Positions 8,864 to 18,125 are shown, numbered from the stretch's first letter. The stretch: 64,000 nucleotides of DNA from Bog-113 sp963752695 (GCA_963752695.1 CAVVZB010000002.1:558001-622000); one strand, 5' to 3'. The notes: generated by a model not told the origin, from the letters alone. Made by a program: numbers and translations.

Positions 8864-10225
8864 ATGGTGATTTATCTGCCCACCAAGTCAGTAGAAGATT
8901 CGCCTGCGCTCGATGAACTGACTCCGCGCGAGATTGTTCGTGAGCTGGATAAATATGTCGTCGGTCAACCTGACGCTAAGCGCGCCGTAGCTATCGCGTT
9001 ACGCAACCGTATCCGCCGTCAGAAACTTCCGCCGGAAATGGCGGAAGAAGTGATGCCCAAGAACATCTTGATGATCGGCCCGACCGGCGTTGGAAAAACG
9101 GAGCTGGCTCGGCGTCTGGCAAAACTGGCAAGCTCGCCTTTCCTCAAAGTAGAAGCCAGCAAGTTCACCGAGGTCGGCTATGTCGGTCGTGATGTCGAGT
9201 CGATGATTCGCGATCTGGTCGATATTTCTATCGATATGGTTCGGGACGAGCGTCTGGACGAAGTTTCCGACCAAGCCGAGAAAATCTCCGAAGAGCGGTT
9301 GCTGGATTTACTCATGCCCGCGCCCGCCGAAGGTGGCGAGCAGCCTACGGACAAGACGCGCGACAAGTTACGCGAGCGGCTGCAGGACGGCAAGCTCGAT
9401 GAGCGCATGGTGGAGTTGGATGTCAAAGATCGGGCTCCTCAGCTCGAGATTGCCGCCAGCGGCAACTTCGAAGACATGGGCATCAACTTCAAGGAAATGT
9501 TGCCCGCTCTGTTCGGTCCTCGAACGCGGAAACGGACCATGCGGGTCGCCGACGCCTTGGAGTATCTGACCCAAGAGGAAGAGAGCAAGCTGATCGACAT
9601 GGATCAGGTCACCCGCGAAGCCATCGACCGCGTCGAGACCAGCGGAATCATCTTCCTTGACGAAATCGATAAGATCGCTGGCCGCGAATCTGGGCACGGT
9701 CCCGATGTGAGCCGGGAAGGGGTTCAGCGCGATATCCTGCCCATTGTCGAGGGCACAACAGTCAATACTCGCTACGGTTTTGTACGGACCGATCACATTC
9801 TGTTTATTGCCGCGGGAGCCTTTCACGTATCCAAGCCGAGCGACATGATCCCGGAATTGCAGGGACGGTTTCCGATCCGAGTGGAACTGAAGTCGCTTAC
9901 TGTCGAGGATTTTGTCCGCATTCTCAAAGAGCCCAAGAATGCCCTTTCTAAACAGTACGTCGCATTGATGGAAACCGAAGGCATCAAGCTTACCCTGAGT
10001 GACGACGCGCTGGCTGAAGTGGCGCGTTTTGCGGCGCAGGTTAACGAATCCAGCGAAAATATCGGCGCGCGCCGGCTTCACACCATCATGGAAAAGCTGC
10101 TGGAAGAAATCTCTTTCGAAGCGCCAGATCTGAAAAAGAAGGTAATCAAGATCGACGCAGTGTATGTCCGCAAACAGCTAGCCGATATCGTCAAAGATCA
10201 GGACCTGAGCCGGTACATTCTGTGA
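8864..10225 (+). CDS. hslU: ATP-dependent protease ATPase subunit HslU
   Basis: AAA+ unfoldase ring that feeds substrates to HslV. The 453 residues carry a Walker A motif GPTGVGKTE at about 72-80, a Walker B motif GIIFLDEIDKI, an arginine-finger region, the variable I-domain between them, and the C-terminal tail SRYIL that docks into HslV pockets. Length and motifs are standard. ATG 8864 lies three bases after hslV. The stop overlaps the GTG start of the next gene (GTGA), so translation of the lipoprotein gene may be coupled to hslU. Confidence 0.96.
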   Translation: MVIYLPTKSVEDSPALDELTPREIVRELDKYVVGQPDAKRAVAIALRNRIRRQKLPPEMAEEVMPKNILMIGPTGVGKTELARRLAKLASSPFLKVEASKFTEVGYVGRDVESMIRDLVDISIDMVRDERLDEVSDQAEKISEERLLDLLMPAPAEGGEQPTDKTRDKLRERLQDGKLDERMVELDVKDRAPQLEIAASGNFEDMGINFKEMLPALFGPRTRKRTMRVADALEYLTQEEESKLIDMDQVTREAIDRVETSGIIFLDEIDKIAGRESGHGPDVSREGVQRDILPIVEGTTVNTRYGFVRTDHILFIAAGAFHVSKPSDMIPELQGRFPIRVELKSLTVEDFVRILKEPKNALSKQYVALMETEGIKLTLSDDALAEVARFAAQVNESSENIGARRLHTIMEKLLEEISFEAPDLKKKVIKIDAVYVRKQLADIVKDQDLSRYIL

Positions 10226-11214
10226 GTTCAAGAGCGCTGCGCCATTGGCCGCGCCCTGCTGCCGTATTGATCGTACCCGCGTTGCTTTGCACAGCATGCG
10301 GATACGTGGGACCACCCCTTCCCCCTGCGCTAAACCTGCCCAACCGAGTGACGGATCTGACTGCGGTGCAGCGCGGGCCCAACATCGTGGTTCACTTTAC
10401 GATGTCGGCTATGACTACCGAAGCGATGCCGATCAAAGATGCGCCCGAGGTTGACTTGCGGGTTGGAGTCACCGCGCGGCAGTTTCAGCTGCAAGCTTGG
10501 TTGGATCGGGCCCGGCGCATCCCGGTTCAAAAGAAGAACACCGACTTTCTGGTTCCCGCCGCCGATTTCGTCGGGAAAGATGTAGTCATAGCGGTGAGGC
10601 TGGTTAACGATCGCGGTAAGGACGCGGGCTGGTCGAACTTCGTGCCGTTGCTAGTGACGGCGCCGGTTCCCAGGCCGGAGAACCTGCAGGCTGTGGCAAC
10701 CGCCCCCGGAGTTCAGCTCACGTGGTCTGGTGCTGCTGCGCCGGTTTATCGGATTTACCGCAAGGGCGAGACGGGCGATTTCGGGCCGCTTGGCAGCACG
10801 CCGAATGCGACCTACGTAGATACCACTGCGGAGTTCGGCAAAACGTACACCTACTTCGTTCAGGGTGTGCAGAAGCAAGAGACTTCGACCAGTGAGAGTG
10901 AGCTCTCCGACGAAGTCACCATCACTCCGAAAGACATTTTTCCGCCTTCGATTCCGATGAATCTCAAGGCGATTGTCGGAACGCGTTCCGTGGAATTGTC
11001 GTGGGACCGGGATACCGAATCGGACTTGGGCGGCTACCGTGTTTTCCGGGGTGCGGGAAACCGGCCGCTTGAACCGCTGGCTGGCAAGCTCGTTGGAGTT
11101 AATTACAGCGATCGCGCCGTCCCTTCCGGACACTATCGCTACGCGGTTTCGGCCTACGATTTGACCGGCAATGAAAGCGAGCGCAGTCCCGCGATTGAGG
11201 TCGATGTCCCTTAA
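10222..11214 (+). CDS. Fibronectin type III domain lipoprotein
   Basis: A predicted envelope lipoprotein of 330 residues. An Arg-containing N-terminus is followed by a hydrophobic stretch ending CTACG, a lipobox with Cys rather than Leu at -3, and then a Pro-rich PPLPPALNLP segment. Two fibronectin type III-like domains follow (about 145-235 and 240-330), marked by AAPVYRIYRKGE, TYTYFVQGV, SVELSWDRD and HYRYAVSAYD. The GTG start overlaps the hslU stop by four bases. Function is unknown. Similar small lipoproteins sit near housekeeping operons in acidobacteria, so the coupling to hslU may be only positional. Confidence 0.78.
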   Translation: MSSRALRHWPRPAAVLIVPALLCTACGYVGPPLPPALNLPNRVTDLTAVQRGPNIVVHFTMSAMTTEAMPIKDAPEVDLRVGVTARQFQLQAWLDRARRIPVQKKNTDFLVPAADFVGKDVVIAVRLVNDRGKDAGWSNFVPLLVTAPVPRPENLQAVATAPGVQLTWSGAAAPVYRIYRKGETGDFGPLGSTPNATYVDTTAEFGKTYTYFVQGVQKQETSTSESELSDEVTITPKDIFPPSIPMNLKAIVGTRSVELSWDRDTESDLGGYRVFRGAGNRPLEPLAGKLVGVNYSDRAVPSGHYRYAVSAYDLTGNESERSPAIEVDVP

Positions 11215-11227
11215 CCGAATGCTTAGC

Positions 11228-11233
11228 TACAAT
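11228..11233 (+). promoter_or_regulatory. Candidate -10 box upstream of the transaldolase-like gene
   Basis: TACAAT lies 25 bases before ATG 11259. No convincing -35 box is seen at the usual distance. Confidence 0.35.
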
Positions 11234-11258
11234 TAGTGTGTAACAACCTTAAAGACCA

Positions 11259-11927
11259 ATGAAGTTTTTCCTCGACACTGCCAATTTGGATGAAGTTAAG
11301 AAAGTAGCCGCCTGGGGTATCGTCGACGGAGTCACTACTAATCCATCGCTTATCGCCAAGGAAGGTCAGCCGATTGACGACCAAATCCGGCGTATCTGCG
11401 ATCTTATCGATGGCGATGTAAGCGCAGCGGTGATTGCCACCGGACACCGCGAAATGATCCAGGAAGGCATGCGGCTGGCGGCGCTTCATAAGAATGTGAT
11501 TGTGAAATGCCCGCTCACCCGTGAAGGAATCATGGCCACCCACGCGCTTACGAGCGAGGGTTATCGGGTGAATGTGACTTTGTGTTTCTCAGCCGCACAG
11601 GCCTTGATTGCCGCCAAGGCCGGAGCTTATATCGTCAGCCCGTTTGTTGGACGGCTCGATGATATCGGTCAGAACGGCATGGATCTAATCCGCCAGATCG
11701 TGACCATTTTCGACAACTATGGGTATCCCACTCAGATTCTTGCGGCCTCTTTACGGAATACCAACCATTTGATCGATGCGGCTATCGCCGGTGCACATAT
11801 TGCCACCATGCCCTTGAAGACGATGGATGCCCTATTCAACCACGTTCTCACTGAACAAGGACTGGAACAGTTCGCCAGTGACTATCATAGGGTTTTTACC
11901 AGTACGCCGGAACCGGTTAACGCTTAG
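11259..11927 (+). CDS. Transaldolase-like / fructose-6-phosphate aldolase family protein
   Basis: A TIM-barrel class I aldolase of the short TalC/MipB/FSA subfamily, 222 residues, against about 320 for classical transaldolase. The N-terminus MKFFLDTANLDEV and GVTTNPSLIAKEG are diagnostic. The Schiff-base lysine is Lys83 in VIVKCPLT. Later blocks are VTLCFSAAQALIAAKAGA, SPFVGRLDD and ILAASLRNTNH. Members act either as transaldolases in the pentose phosphate pathway or as fructose-6-phosphate aldolases; the sequence alone does not separate these. A small membrane protein gene follows 15 bases downstream. Confidence 0.9.
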   Translation: MKFFLDTANLDEVKKVAAWGIVDGVTTNPSLIAKEGQPIDDQIRRICDLIDGDVSAAVIATGHREMIQEGMRLAALHKNVIVKCPLTREGIMATHALTSEGYRVNVTLCFSAAQALIAAKAGAYIVSPFVGRLDDIGQNGMDLIRQIVTIFDNYGYPTQILAASLRNTNHLIDAAIAGAHIATMPLKTMDALFNHVLTEQGLEQFASDYHRVFTSTPEPVNA

Positions 11928-11942
11928 GACAGGTTCCTTCGA

Positions 11943-12329
11943 TTGACCGGCTTGTCCAAACCAGAGGCTATCGGGGCTGTATCCGTTGCGCTTGTCGCCG
12001 CATCGGGCGTTTTCCTCTGGGTTCGTTCGAAGCGGAAGAACCGGCCAAGTCAGGAGGATCTGGAGGCACAACGTCGCGCTTGGCTGGCTGCTTATGGCAA
12101 GTTGAGTGGCGGTGAAATCGTGGAACTGCAGGCGCAATCGATCACTTACTGCTACGACGTGCGCGGAATTAACTACACTGCATCTCAAGACATTTCCGCA
12201 CTCAATGCCCATCTACCGGAGGATCGCTGGTCAATCATCGGCGGAGTAGGTGTAAGGTATCATCCCCGTAATCCAGCTAATTCCATCGTATTGTGCGAAA
12301 CATGGACTGGCTTGCGTCGCCGTGAGTAA
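11943..12329 (+). CDS. Small membrane protein, DUF3592-like
   Basis: A protein of 128 residues with one N-terminal membrane helix (about 9-25), a basic stretch SKRKNR, and a small soluble domain. The tail VRYHPRNPANSIVLCETW resembles the DUF3592 pattern, in which a beta-rich domain ends with Y-D/H-P-x-NP. No enzymatic role is known. The start is taken at TTG 11943, preceded by AGGACAGG, because no ATG occurs before the membrane helix. It follows the transaldolase gene closely and is probably cotranscribed with it. Confidence 0.7.
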   Translation: MTGLSKPEAIGAVSVALVAASGVFLWVRSKRKNRPSQEDLEAQRRAWLAAYGKLSGGEIVELQAQSITYCYDVRGINYTASQDISALNAHLPEDRWSIIGGVGVRYHPRNPANSIVLCETWTGLRRRE

Positions 12330-12339
12330 TTTACCAAGC

Positions 12340-12345
12340 TAGAAT
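12340..12345 (+). promoter_or_regulatory. Candidate -10 box of the VWFA-related gene
   Basis: TAGAAT ends ten bases before ATG 12356. No Shine-Dalgarno sequence lies between them. Confidence 0.35.
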
Positions 12346-12355
12346 CGGGTCATCT

Positions 12356-13276
12356 ATGAAGATGACTCGAATACTAAGAATTGCTAGCTTGACCGCAGGC
12401 AGCATCGCAAGTTGCTTCGCACAGGGATCGGGACCAGATGGCGGGCCGATCGTGCAAGTGGTCGTAACCGCAGAAGCCCGCCACGGAAAACAAATTCCCA
12501 TTGTCAATCCCAATGACGTGAGTGTTACTTCGGGAAAAGAAGCGCTTCGGATCGTTCAGTGGGTGCCAGCCCCTCCGACTCCGTTGCAGATCCTGCTGTT
12601 GATAGACGACTCGTTAAATACAAACATCGGGACACAGATGGGCGATTTGAAGCATTTCATCACAGGCCTCCCAGCGGACGCTCAAATCGGGGTCGGGTAC
12701 ATGCGCAACGGCACAGTCGATATGGTGCAGCAATTCACAACCGATCACGCCGCTGCTGCTACCCGCATTCGGTTACCGATGGGAAATCCCGGAGCTAACT
12801 CCAGCCCCTACTTTTCCTTAGTCGAGTTACTGAAGGGCTGGGCTCCGATCGCAGGACGACGCGAAATCATCATGATTTCGGATGGTATTGATCGTTACGG
12901 CGGAATCGGCCCTGATAACCCTTACGTCAATCAGGCCATGGAACACGCGCAACGTGCAGGCGTCGTAGTTAGCTCCATCTACTGGGGTGGGGAAGGGCAC
13001 TTCGGACATTCTTACTTCCGGCTTAACTGGGGGCAGAACTATCTATCTGAGCTTGCCGATGCTACTGGCGGTGAAGCCTACTGGCAAGGTTTTGGTAATC
13101 CGGTTTCTTTTGCACCTTACCTTGAGGACTTCACCGCCCGTCTGAGCCATCAATACTTACTTACGTTTGAGCCCAAGTCCAAAACCAAGGCCGGCATGGA
13201 ACCGATCCGTATTCGGACCGAGCTGCCCGGCGCGGAGTTAGTCGGTCCGACCCAAGTTTGGACCCAAGCTCAGTAA
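12356..13276 (+). CDS. VWFA-related acidobacterial-type secreted protein
   Basis: A 306-residue exported protein. The signal peptide runs to about residue 22 (CFAQ). A von Willebrand factor A-like domain then begins with QILLLIDDSLN and continues through ADAQIGVGYM and REIIMISDGIDRYGG. The metal-ion-dependent site is degenerate (DDSLN instead of DxSxS). The C-terminal part, including HQYLLTFEPKSK, matches the VWFA-related domain seen mainly in Acidobacteriota. Function is unknown; adhesion or a periplasmic protein-protein role is plausible. It converges with the gene on the minus strand, with a seven-base gap. Confidence 0.8.
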   Translation: MKMTRILRIASLTAGSIASCFAQGSGPDGGPIVQVVVTAEARHGKQIPIVNPNDVSVTSGKEALRIVQWVPAPPTPLQILLLIDDSLNTNIGTQMGDLKHFITGLPADAQIGVGYMRNGTVDMVQQFTTDHAAAATRIRLPMGNPGANSSPYFSLVELLKGWAPIAGRREIIMISDGIDRYGGIGPDNPYVNQAMEHAQRAGVVVSSIYWGGEGHFGHSYFRLNWGQNYLSELADATGGEAYWQGFGNPVSFAPYLEDFTARLSHQYLLTFEPKSKTKAGMEPIRIRTELPGAELVGPTQVWTQAQ

Positions 13277-13283
13277 GCTGCGC

Positions 13284-14234
13284 TTACCAGCGGCGGCCCC
13301 AACCACGACCGTAGAACCGCGGGCCGCCGTAGAAAAAGAAACCGGTGTTCCAGTAGGGCGCACCGTAGTAGTAGGGATAAGGAGCTGGCACCGGGCGTCC
13401 ATACGCATATCCCGGACGCATCGCTTGCCGCGGCTGATCGTAATCTTCACGGGCCACGGTGGTAAATGCTCCAGCCGAGCGCGCCGTCGACACCATTACC
13501 GACTGTTCGACCCGGAACGTCAGCAAGGTCTCTGGCGCAATCACAGTGGGACGTCCGCGAGTAGAAAGAACTCCGATCGTAGCAGCCGCCGCGCCCGCTA
13601 GCGCCCCGACTCCGGCATACAAGCCGGAACCTGTAGCAGCCGCTCCGATTGCCGCTCCCACTGCCGCGGTGCCACCGACCGCCCCTACATCACTGCCGAC
13701 CGACGTTTGCCCTTTTCGGTAAATCATCTGGGAGTGAAAAGGGACCTGTTGGCCATCAACCAGATTCAACTCGGTCAACTCCACGCGCAAGCTGGATACA
13801 CCCTTGACGCGACCGGCTTTCTGGACATCCACTACGCGCCCGTTTACCACCTGACCGCGCGCAGCCACCACAAATCCATCGATAACCAACGGCTCGGCGA
13901 GAGTCGCGGAAAAGAAGTCTCCCGGCTGATTTCTATCGGAGGTGATGAAGTTACTGGTCCGCACGGTCAAATACTTGCCTGCGGGGATGGTCAAGGTCGC
14001 CGGAACCGGTGCCATGTTCACGCCGGCGTCGCTTGGAAAATGCGGGTATCCCCGTTCCTGGCCATTTGGCATGTTGCCATCTGGCGGTGGCGGAGGAGCA
14101 TTATTCTGTGAAGTCTGCGGATACGAACCCTGATTCGGAGCGTTAATTGAAGGGTCACCGGGGCTTTGCGCAAAAACCGGGGAAACGGCTGCTGCTAGCG
14201 CCAGTACCTGTAGGAAATTGCTTGAGAGTCTCAT
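13284..14234 (-). CDS. Secreted glycine-zipper protein of unknown function
   Basis: Not recognised by name. The 316 residues start with a signal peptide (about 1-22, ending VFAQ) and a Pro/Asn/Gln-rich segment. A beta-rich domain follows with LTIPAGKYLTVRTSNFI and FVVAARGQVVNGRVVDV. Next is a Gly/Ala-rich helical hairpin from about 181 (VGSDVGAVGG onward), typical of glycine-zipper outer-membrane-associated proteins. The C-terminus is Tyr/Pro/Gly-rich (PYPYYYGAPYW) and ends RGWGRRW. It stands alone on the minus strand downstream of msrA; a weak AGAAGTG ribosome site precedes the ATG. Confidence 0.72.
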   Translation of the reverse strand: MRLSSNFLQVLALAAAVSPVFAQSPGDPSINAPNQGSYPQTSQNNAPPPPPDGNMPNGQERGYPHFPSDAGVNMAPVPATLTIPAGKYLTVRTSNFITSDRNQPGDFFSATLAEPLVIDGFVVAARGQVVNGRVVDVQKAGRVKGVSSLRVELTELNLVDGQQVPFHSQMIYRKGQTSVGSDVGAVGGTAAVGAAIGAAATGSGLYAGVGALAGAAAATIGVLSTRGRPTVIAPETLLTFRVEQSVMVSTARSAGAFTTVAREDYDQPRQAMRPGYAYGRPVPAPYPYYYGAPYWNTGFFFYGGPRFYGRGWGRRW

Positions 14235-14375
14235 AGTCGTTCACTTCTTGTAACGCAGCTATGGGCAAACTGGTTGCCAATAAGATAACTCTTTTTTTAT
14301 CATGCGCCTACGTGGTCTTCAGCTGCTTGAATACAAGCAACGGGTGGCCGATTTGCACCAGCCACCGCCCACCAG

Positions 14376-15020
14376 TTACCGCTTGCACATTTCAGGAAAC
14401 TGCTTCTGCAGCGCACGGATTTTCGGCATATCGTTAAAGACAATATATGGGTAATCGGGATTCTTTTGCAGGAAGTGCTGGTGATGCTCTTCGGCGCGAT
14501 AAAACCCTTTAAGAGGAACCACCTGGGTTACGATGCGCCCGTGAAAGACGTGCGCCGCATCCAGCTGCTTGATGTACGATTCCGCTATTTTTTTCTGCTC
14601 GTCATTGGAGTAGAAAATTGCGGACCGGTACTGCGTCCCGGAATCCGGTCCCTGCCGGTTGAGCTCGGTCGGATCGTGCGCCACGGCGAAATAGATTTTC
14701 AGAATCTGTCCGTAGGTGAGTTGCGCGGGGTCATAGGTGATCTTGACCGATTCCGCATGGCCCGTCGTGCCGGTGCTTACCGTGTCGTAGTTCGCGGTCG
14801 ATTTGTCGCCGCCTGCGAACCCGGAGACAACGTCGGTGACGCCCTTGACGTGTTCAAACACGCCCTCGACGCCCCAGAAACATCCGCCCGCTAGGACCGC
14901 CGTCGCTTGGGTTTTCGCGGCAACCATTGGCGCGTCCGTTTCCGGATTTGGCACCATGGCCGCCTGCAAGTTCGCCATCCCGATGGCCAGGCAAAGAACC
15001 GTTAAAGCGTTTTTGTTCAT
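14376..15020 (-). CDS. msrA: Peptide-methionine (S)-S-oxide reductase MsrA, exported
   Basis: Reduces the S-epimer of methionine sulfoxide in oxidised proteins. The 214 residues include a signal peptide (about 1-20), then the active-site block GGCFWGVE with catalytic Cys47. Further family blocks are GYAGG-like GFAGGDKSTANYDTVSTGTTGHAESVKI, DPTELNRQGPDSGTQYRSAIFY and EEHHQHFLQKNP. A resolving cysteine is Cys212 at the C-terminus. The export signal places it in the periplasm, unlike cytosolic MsrA. A very strong ribosome site AGGAGGGG precedes ATG 15020. Confidence 0.93.
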   Translation of the reverse strand: MNKNALTVLCLAIGMANLQAAMVPNPETDAPMVAAKTQATAVLAGGCFWGVEGVFEHVKGVTDVVSGFAGGDKSTANYDTVSTGTTGHAESVKITYDPAQLTYGQILKIYFAVAHDPTELNRQGPDSGTQYRSAIFYSNDEQKKIAESYIKQLDAAHVFHGRIVTQVVPLKGFYRAEEHHQHFLQKNPDYPYIVFNDMPKIRALQKQFPEMCKR

Positions 15021-15150
15021 AACCCCTCCTAGTACTCTAATGCGTCAAACTTAGTAAAAAGTTCAACCCTTTGTTCGAACCGTCTCGACTATTGGTTACG
15101 ATCACAATTTTCTATGAAACATTCGGCCACCTACTTGCACCCAAGCAGAT

Positions 15151-15420
15151 GTGACCAAGGCCAGCCCAAGCCCTTCGAGTTTTCAAGACATTCCGTTTCC
15201 GGATGCTGAAACTGTTCGGAATGATTCGGTGCAGGCCGGCGGAGCGGATCCGCTGGGCGTCCGATTCCGCGTCGTCGAATATGAACGCGTTACGGGCCGG
15301 TTGATCGGCGTGCTGCTGGAAAATTCCGGCTTCCTCGAAGCTCTGGCAAACACAAGCGATCTAGTCGCGCGCGGCACGGCCTCACACTTCTGCCTGGAGC
15401 CGGTTGGGTTCGTTCAGTAG
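15151..15420 (+). CDS. Small hypothetical protein
   Basis: Unrecognised. An 89-residue frame starting at GTG 15151 in the 474-base stretch between msrA and gyrA. Codon third positions are GC-rich like those of neighbouring genes and the composition is protein-like (for example FRVVEYERVTGRLIGVLLEN). There is no signal peptide, no membrane helix and no clear ribosome site. The rest of the stretch holds the msrA upstream region and the gyrA promoter area. It could be a real small gene or chance coding. Confidence 0.45.
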   Translation: MTKASPSPSSFQDIPFPDAETVRNDSVQAGGADPLGVRFRVVEYERVTGRLIGVLLENSGFLEALANTSDLVARGTASHFCLEPVGFVQ

Positions 15421-15469
15421 CAGCAATACGGTTTCTGTTCGTATCGTTCCGTTTGCGTTAAATCCCTGC

Positions 15470-15475
15470 TAAAAT
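15470..15475 (+). promoter_or_regulatory. Candidate -10 box of gyrA
   Basis: TAAAAT lies 19 bases before ATG 15495. Spacing of 17 bases would place the -35 element at TTCCGT (15447-15452), a poor match to the consensus. Confidence 0.4.
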
Positions 15476-15494
15476 AAGGGTTTACACGCACAAC

Positions 15495-18107
15495 ATGGCT
15501 GAACAGGAACCGCCGCAAGGCCCTCCCGCACCACCCCAATTGCCACTGACTGGCGGCGACGAAGGCGGGGATAAAAACATCATCTCGATCAACATCGAAG
15601 ATGAGATGCGCCGGTCGTATCTCGATTATTCGATGAGCGTCATCGTCGGACGTGCGCTGCCCGACGTGCGCGACGGACTGAAGCCGGTACATCGGCGAAT
15701 TCTCTGGGGCATGCACGAACTCGGGCTCGCCCCGAACCGCCCGACCCGAAAGTCCGCCAAGATCACCGGCGAAGTAATGGGAAAGTATCACCCGCATGGA
15801 GACGCGCCCATTTACGATTCTCTCGTGCGTATGGCGCAGCCGTTTAACATGCGCTATCCGCTGGTCGACGGGCAAGGAAACTTCGGGTCTCTCGACGGAG
15901 ATCCTCCTGCGGCTCAGCGGTATACCGAAGCTCGTCTTTCCCGTGTTGCTACCGCGCTGCTCGAAGACATCGATAAGGAAACCGTCGATTTCCGCGCAAA
16001 CTACGACGACAGCGAACAGGAGCCGGAAGTTCTCCCAACGCGCGTGCCGAATCTGCTGATTAATGGTTCGGAAGGCATCGCGGTCGGAATGGCCGCGAAG
16101 ATTCCGCCCCATAACTTGCGAGAGATTGTGGACGCGACCGTGGCGCTGGTGCTCGACCCGGCGACTCCGCTTAGCAAGATCATGGAAATGGTACAGGGCC
16201 CTGATTTTCCAACCGGCGGCTTCATCTTGGGCCGGGTCGGAATACTCGACGCGTTTACTCGCGGCCGGGGTTCGCTGAAAATTCGTGCACGCGCCACCAT
16301 CGAGCCAATGCCGCGGCATAAAGACCGCGAACAGATCGTCGTCACCGAAATCCCATTCCAGGTCAATAAGAGTAAATTGATCGAGTACACCGCTGGCCTG
16401 GTAAACGAAAAGCGCATCGAAGGCATCTCGGAAATTCGCGATGAAAGCGACCGCGATGGCCTGCGTATCGTCTTCGAACTGAAACGCGGCGAGCAGGCCG
16501 AGGTCATTCTCAACAACCTCTATAAGCTCACCCAACTGCAAACCAGCTTCGGCGTTATCAATCTCTCGATCGTCAATGGCCAGCCCCGCGAAATGGGCTT
16601 GATTGAGACTATCAAGTGTTTCATCGAGCATCGTGTCGACGTGGTGCGCCGCCGGACTGACTTCCTGCTGCGCCAGGCGCGCGAGCGCGAGCACATTCTG
16701 CTCGGATACAAACTCGCGCTCGATAACATCGACGAAGTCATCCGGCTGATCCGCGCTTCGAGCAGCGCCAAGGAAGCGCGCGAGGCCTTGATGACGGCGC
16801 GCTTTTCCTTCCAGGAAGAATTGGCTGCTCTGGCGAGACGCGCCGATCAGACTTGGGACCCTTCGCAAGGCTTCACTGAGCGCCAGGCCCAGCAAATCAT
16901 CGAACTGCAACTCCAGCGCCTTACTGGAATGCAGCAGAAAAAAATCGTGGACGACTTGGTCGACCTGGTCCGCGTTATCAGCGAATATCTGGCGATCTTA
17001 GGGTCGGAGAAGATGCTTCGGGATGTCATTGTGGCTGAGTTGCGCGAAGTGCAGAAGCTGTACGGAGACGCCCGCCGGACCGAGATCATTGAAGACACCG
17101 GCGACATTCGCCTGGAAGATCTGGTCGCGGTGGAAGATGTTGCCGTCACGGTCACACATGGCGGATATCTGAAGCGCACCAGCATCGACACCTATCGCCG
17201 CCAAACCCGCGGGGGACGCGGACGGATCGGCATGGGAACCCGCGAAGCCGATTTCGTCGAGCATTTCCTGGTAGCTTCCACTCACAGCTACCTTTTGATC
17301 TTCACCAATAAAGGCCGTGTCTATTGGCTGAAGATCTATGAGATTCCCGATGCTTCCACAACCGGCAAGGGTAAGAATGTCTCTAATCTCATCAACCTGC
17401 AGCCCGATGAAACTGTCCAGGCCTTCCTGGCGGTCAAGGAGTTTGTCCCCGACCAGTTCATTGTCATGGTGACGAAGTTCGGCGTGATCAAGAAAACCGA
17501 ATTGACCGATTTCGGGAATGTCATGGCGCGGGGCATCATCGCCCTGGGTCTTGATGACAATGACGAACTGCTGGCTGCGCGTTTGAGCGACGGCAAGAGC
17601 TATATCTTCCTCGGTACGCACGAGGGGCAGGCAATCCGCTTCAAGGAAGACAGCGTTCGGTCAATGGGCCGGACCGCGCGTGGAGTTGGCGCCATGGACT
17701 TGGCTGACGGCGACTACATCGTCGGTGCCGAAGTTGTCGGCGAAGAAAGCCTAATCCTCACCATCTCGGAAAAAGGCTACGGCAAGCGCACCAAGCTAAG
17801 TGAGTATCGCCTCACGCATCGCAACGGCAAGGGCGTCATCAACATGAAGAGCACCAGCAAAATCGGCAAAGTCGTCGATGTGCTTTCCGTCAAGGACGAT
17901 TCCGAGCTGATGATCGTCACCAAGAACGGGCTGATGATCCGTATAGATTCAGCGGAGATCCGCAAGACGGGGCGATCGGCTTCCGGCGTGCGACTGGTGC
18001 GCATGGACGATGATGACCGGATTGCCGCCGCCAGCTTGATTCCAGAGGTGGAAACCGAGAAGAACGGTGATGGAGTTGACGGACAGGGCGACCTCTTATT
18101 GCAGTAA
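15495..18107 (+). CDS. gyrA: DNA gyrase subunit A
   Basis: Cleaving and rejoining subunit of gyrase, which introduces negative supercoils. The 870 residues hold the winged-helix and tower domains with catalytic Tyr143 in AAQRYTEARLS, followed by the six-bladed C-terminal wrapping domain. The GyrA box QTRGGRG at residues 570-576 marks it as gyrase rather than topoisomerase IV. In the quinolone-contact helix, the positions equal to E. coli Ser83 and Ala84 are Ala104 and Pro105 (HGDAPIYD). The C-terminus ends in an acidic/Gly tail. gyrB is not in the window. larE follows after 18 bases. Confidence 0.97.
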   Translation: MAEQEPPQGPPAPPQLPLTGGDEGGDKNIISINIEDEMRRSYLDYSMSVIVGRALPDVRDGLKPVHRRILWGMHELGLAPNRPTRKSAKITGEVMGKYHPHGDAPIYDSLVRMAQPFNMRYPLVDGQGNFGSLDGDPPAAQRYTEARLSRVATALLEDIDKETVDFRANYDDSEQEPEVLPTRVPNLLINGSEGIAVGMAAKIPPHNLREIVDATVALVLDPATPLSKIMEMVQGPDFPTGGFILGRVGILDAFTRGRGSLKIRARATIEPMPRHKDREQIVVTEIPFQVNKSKLIEYTAGLVNEKRIEGISEIRDESDRDGLRIVFELKRGEQAEVILNNLYKLTQLQTSFGVINLSIVNGQPREMGLIETIKCFIEHRVDVVRRRTDFLLRQAREREHILLGYKLALDNIDEVIRLIRASSSAKEAREALMTARFSFQEELAALARRADQTWDPSQGFTERQAQQIIELQLQRLTGMQQKKIVDDLVDLVRVISEYLAILGSEKMLRDVIVAELREVQKLYGDARRTEIIEDTGDIRLEDLVAVEDVAVTVTHGGYLKRTSIDTYRRQTRGGRGRIGMGTREADFVEHFLVASTHSYLLIFTNKGRVYWLKIYEIPDASTTGKGKNVSNLINLQPDETVQAFLAVKEFVPDQFIVMVTKFGVIKKTELTDFGNVMARGIIALGLDDNDELLAARLSDGKSYIFLGTHEGQAIRFKEDSVRSMGRTARGVGAMDLADGDYIVGAEVVGEESLILTISEKGYGKRTKLSEYRLTHRNGKGVINMKSTSKIGKVVDVLSVKDDSELMIVTKNGLMIRIDSAEIRKTGRSASGVRLVRMDDDDRIAAASLIPEVETEKNGDGVDGQGDLLLQ

Positions 18108-18125
18108 CCGGGTTACCATGCGTGT

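Noticed and set aside
9368..10081. 237-codon open frame opposite hslU
   Set aside because: Shadow of hslU codon bias; no family features.
14289..14299. T-run on the plus strand as a terminator
   Set aside because: No stem precedes it and no plus-strand gene ends there; it lies in the upstream region of a minus-strand gene.
15414..16910. 498-codon open frame on the strand opposite gyrA
   Set aside because: It lies almost wholly within gyrA, whose reading frame and motifs are certain; a GC-rich third position often leaves the opposite strand open. No recognisable motif.
18108..18122. GTAACC-G-GGTTAC inverted repeat between gyrA and larE as an operator
   Set aside because: Only 6-bp arms, overlapping the gyrA stop; too short to support a binding site alone.
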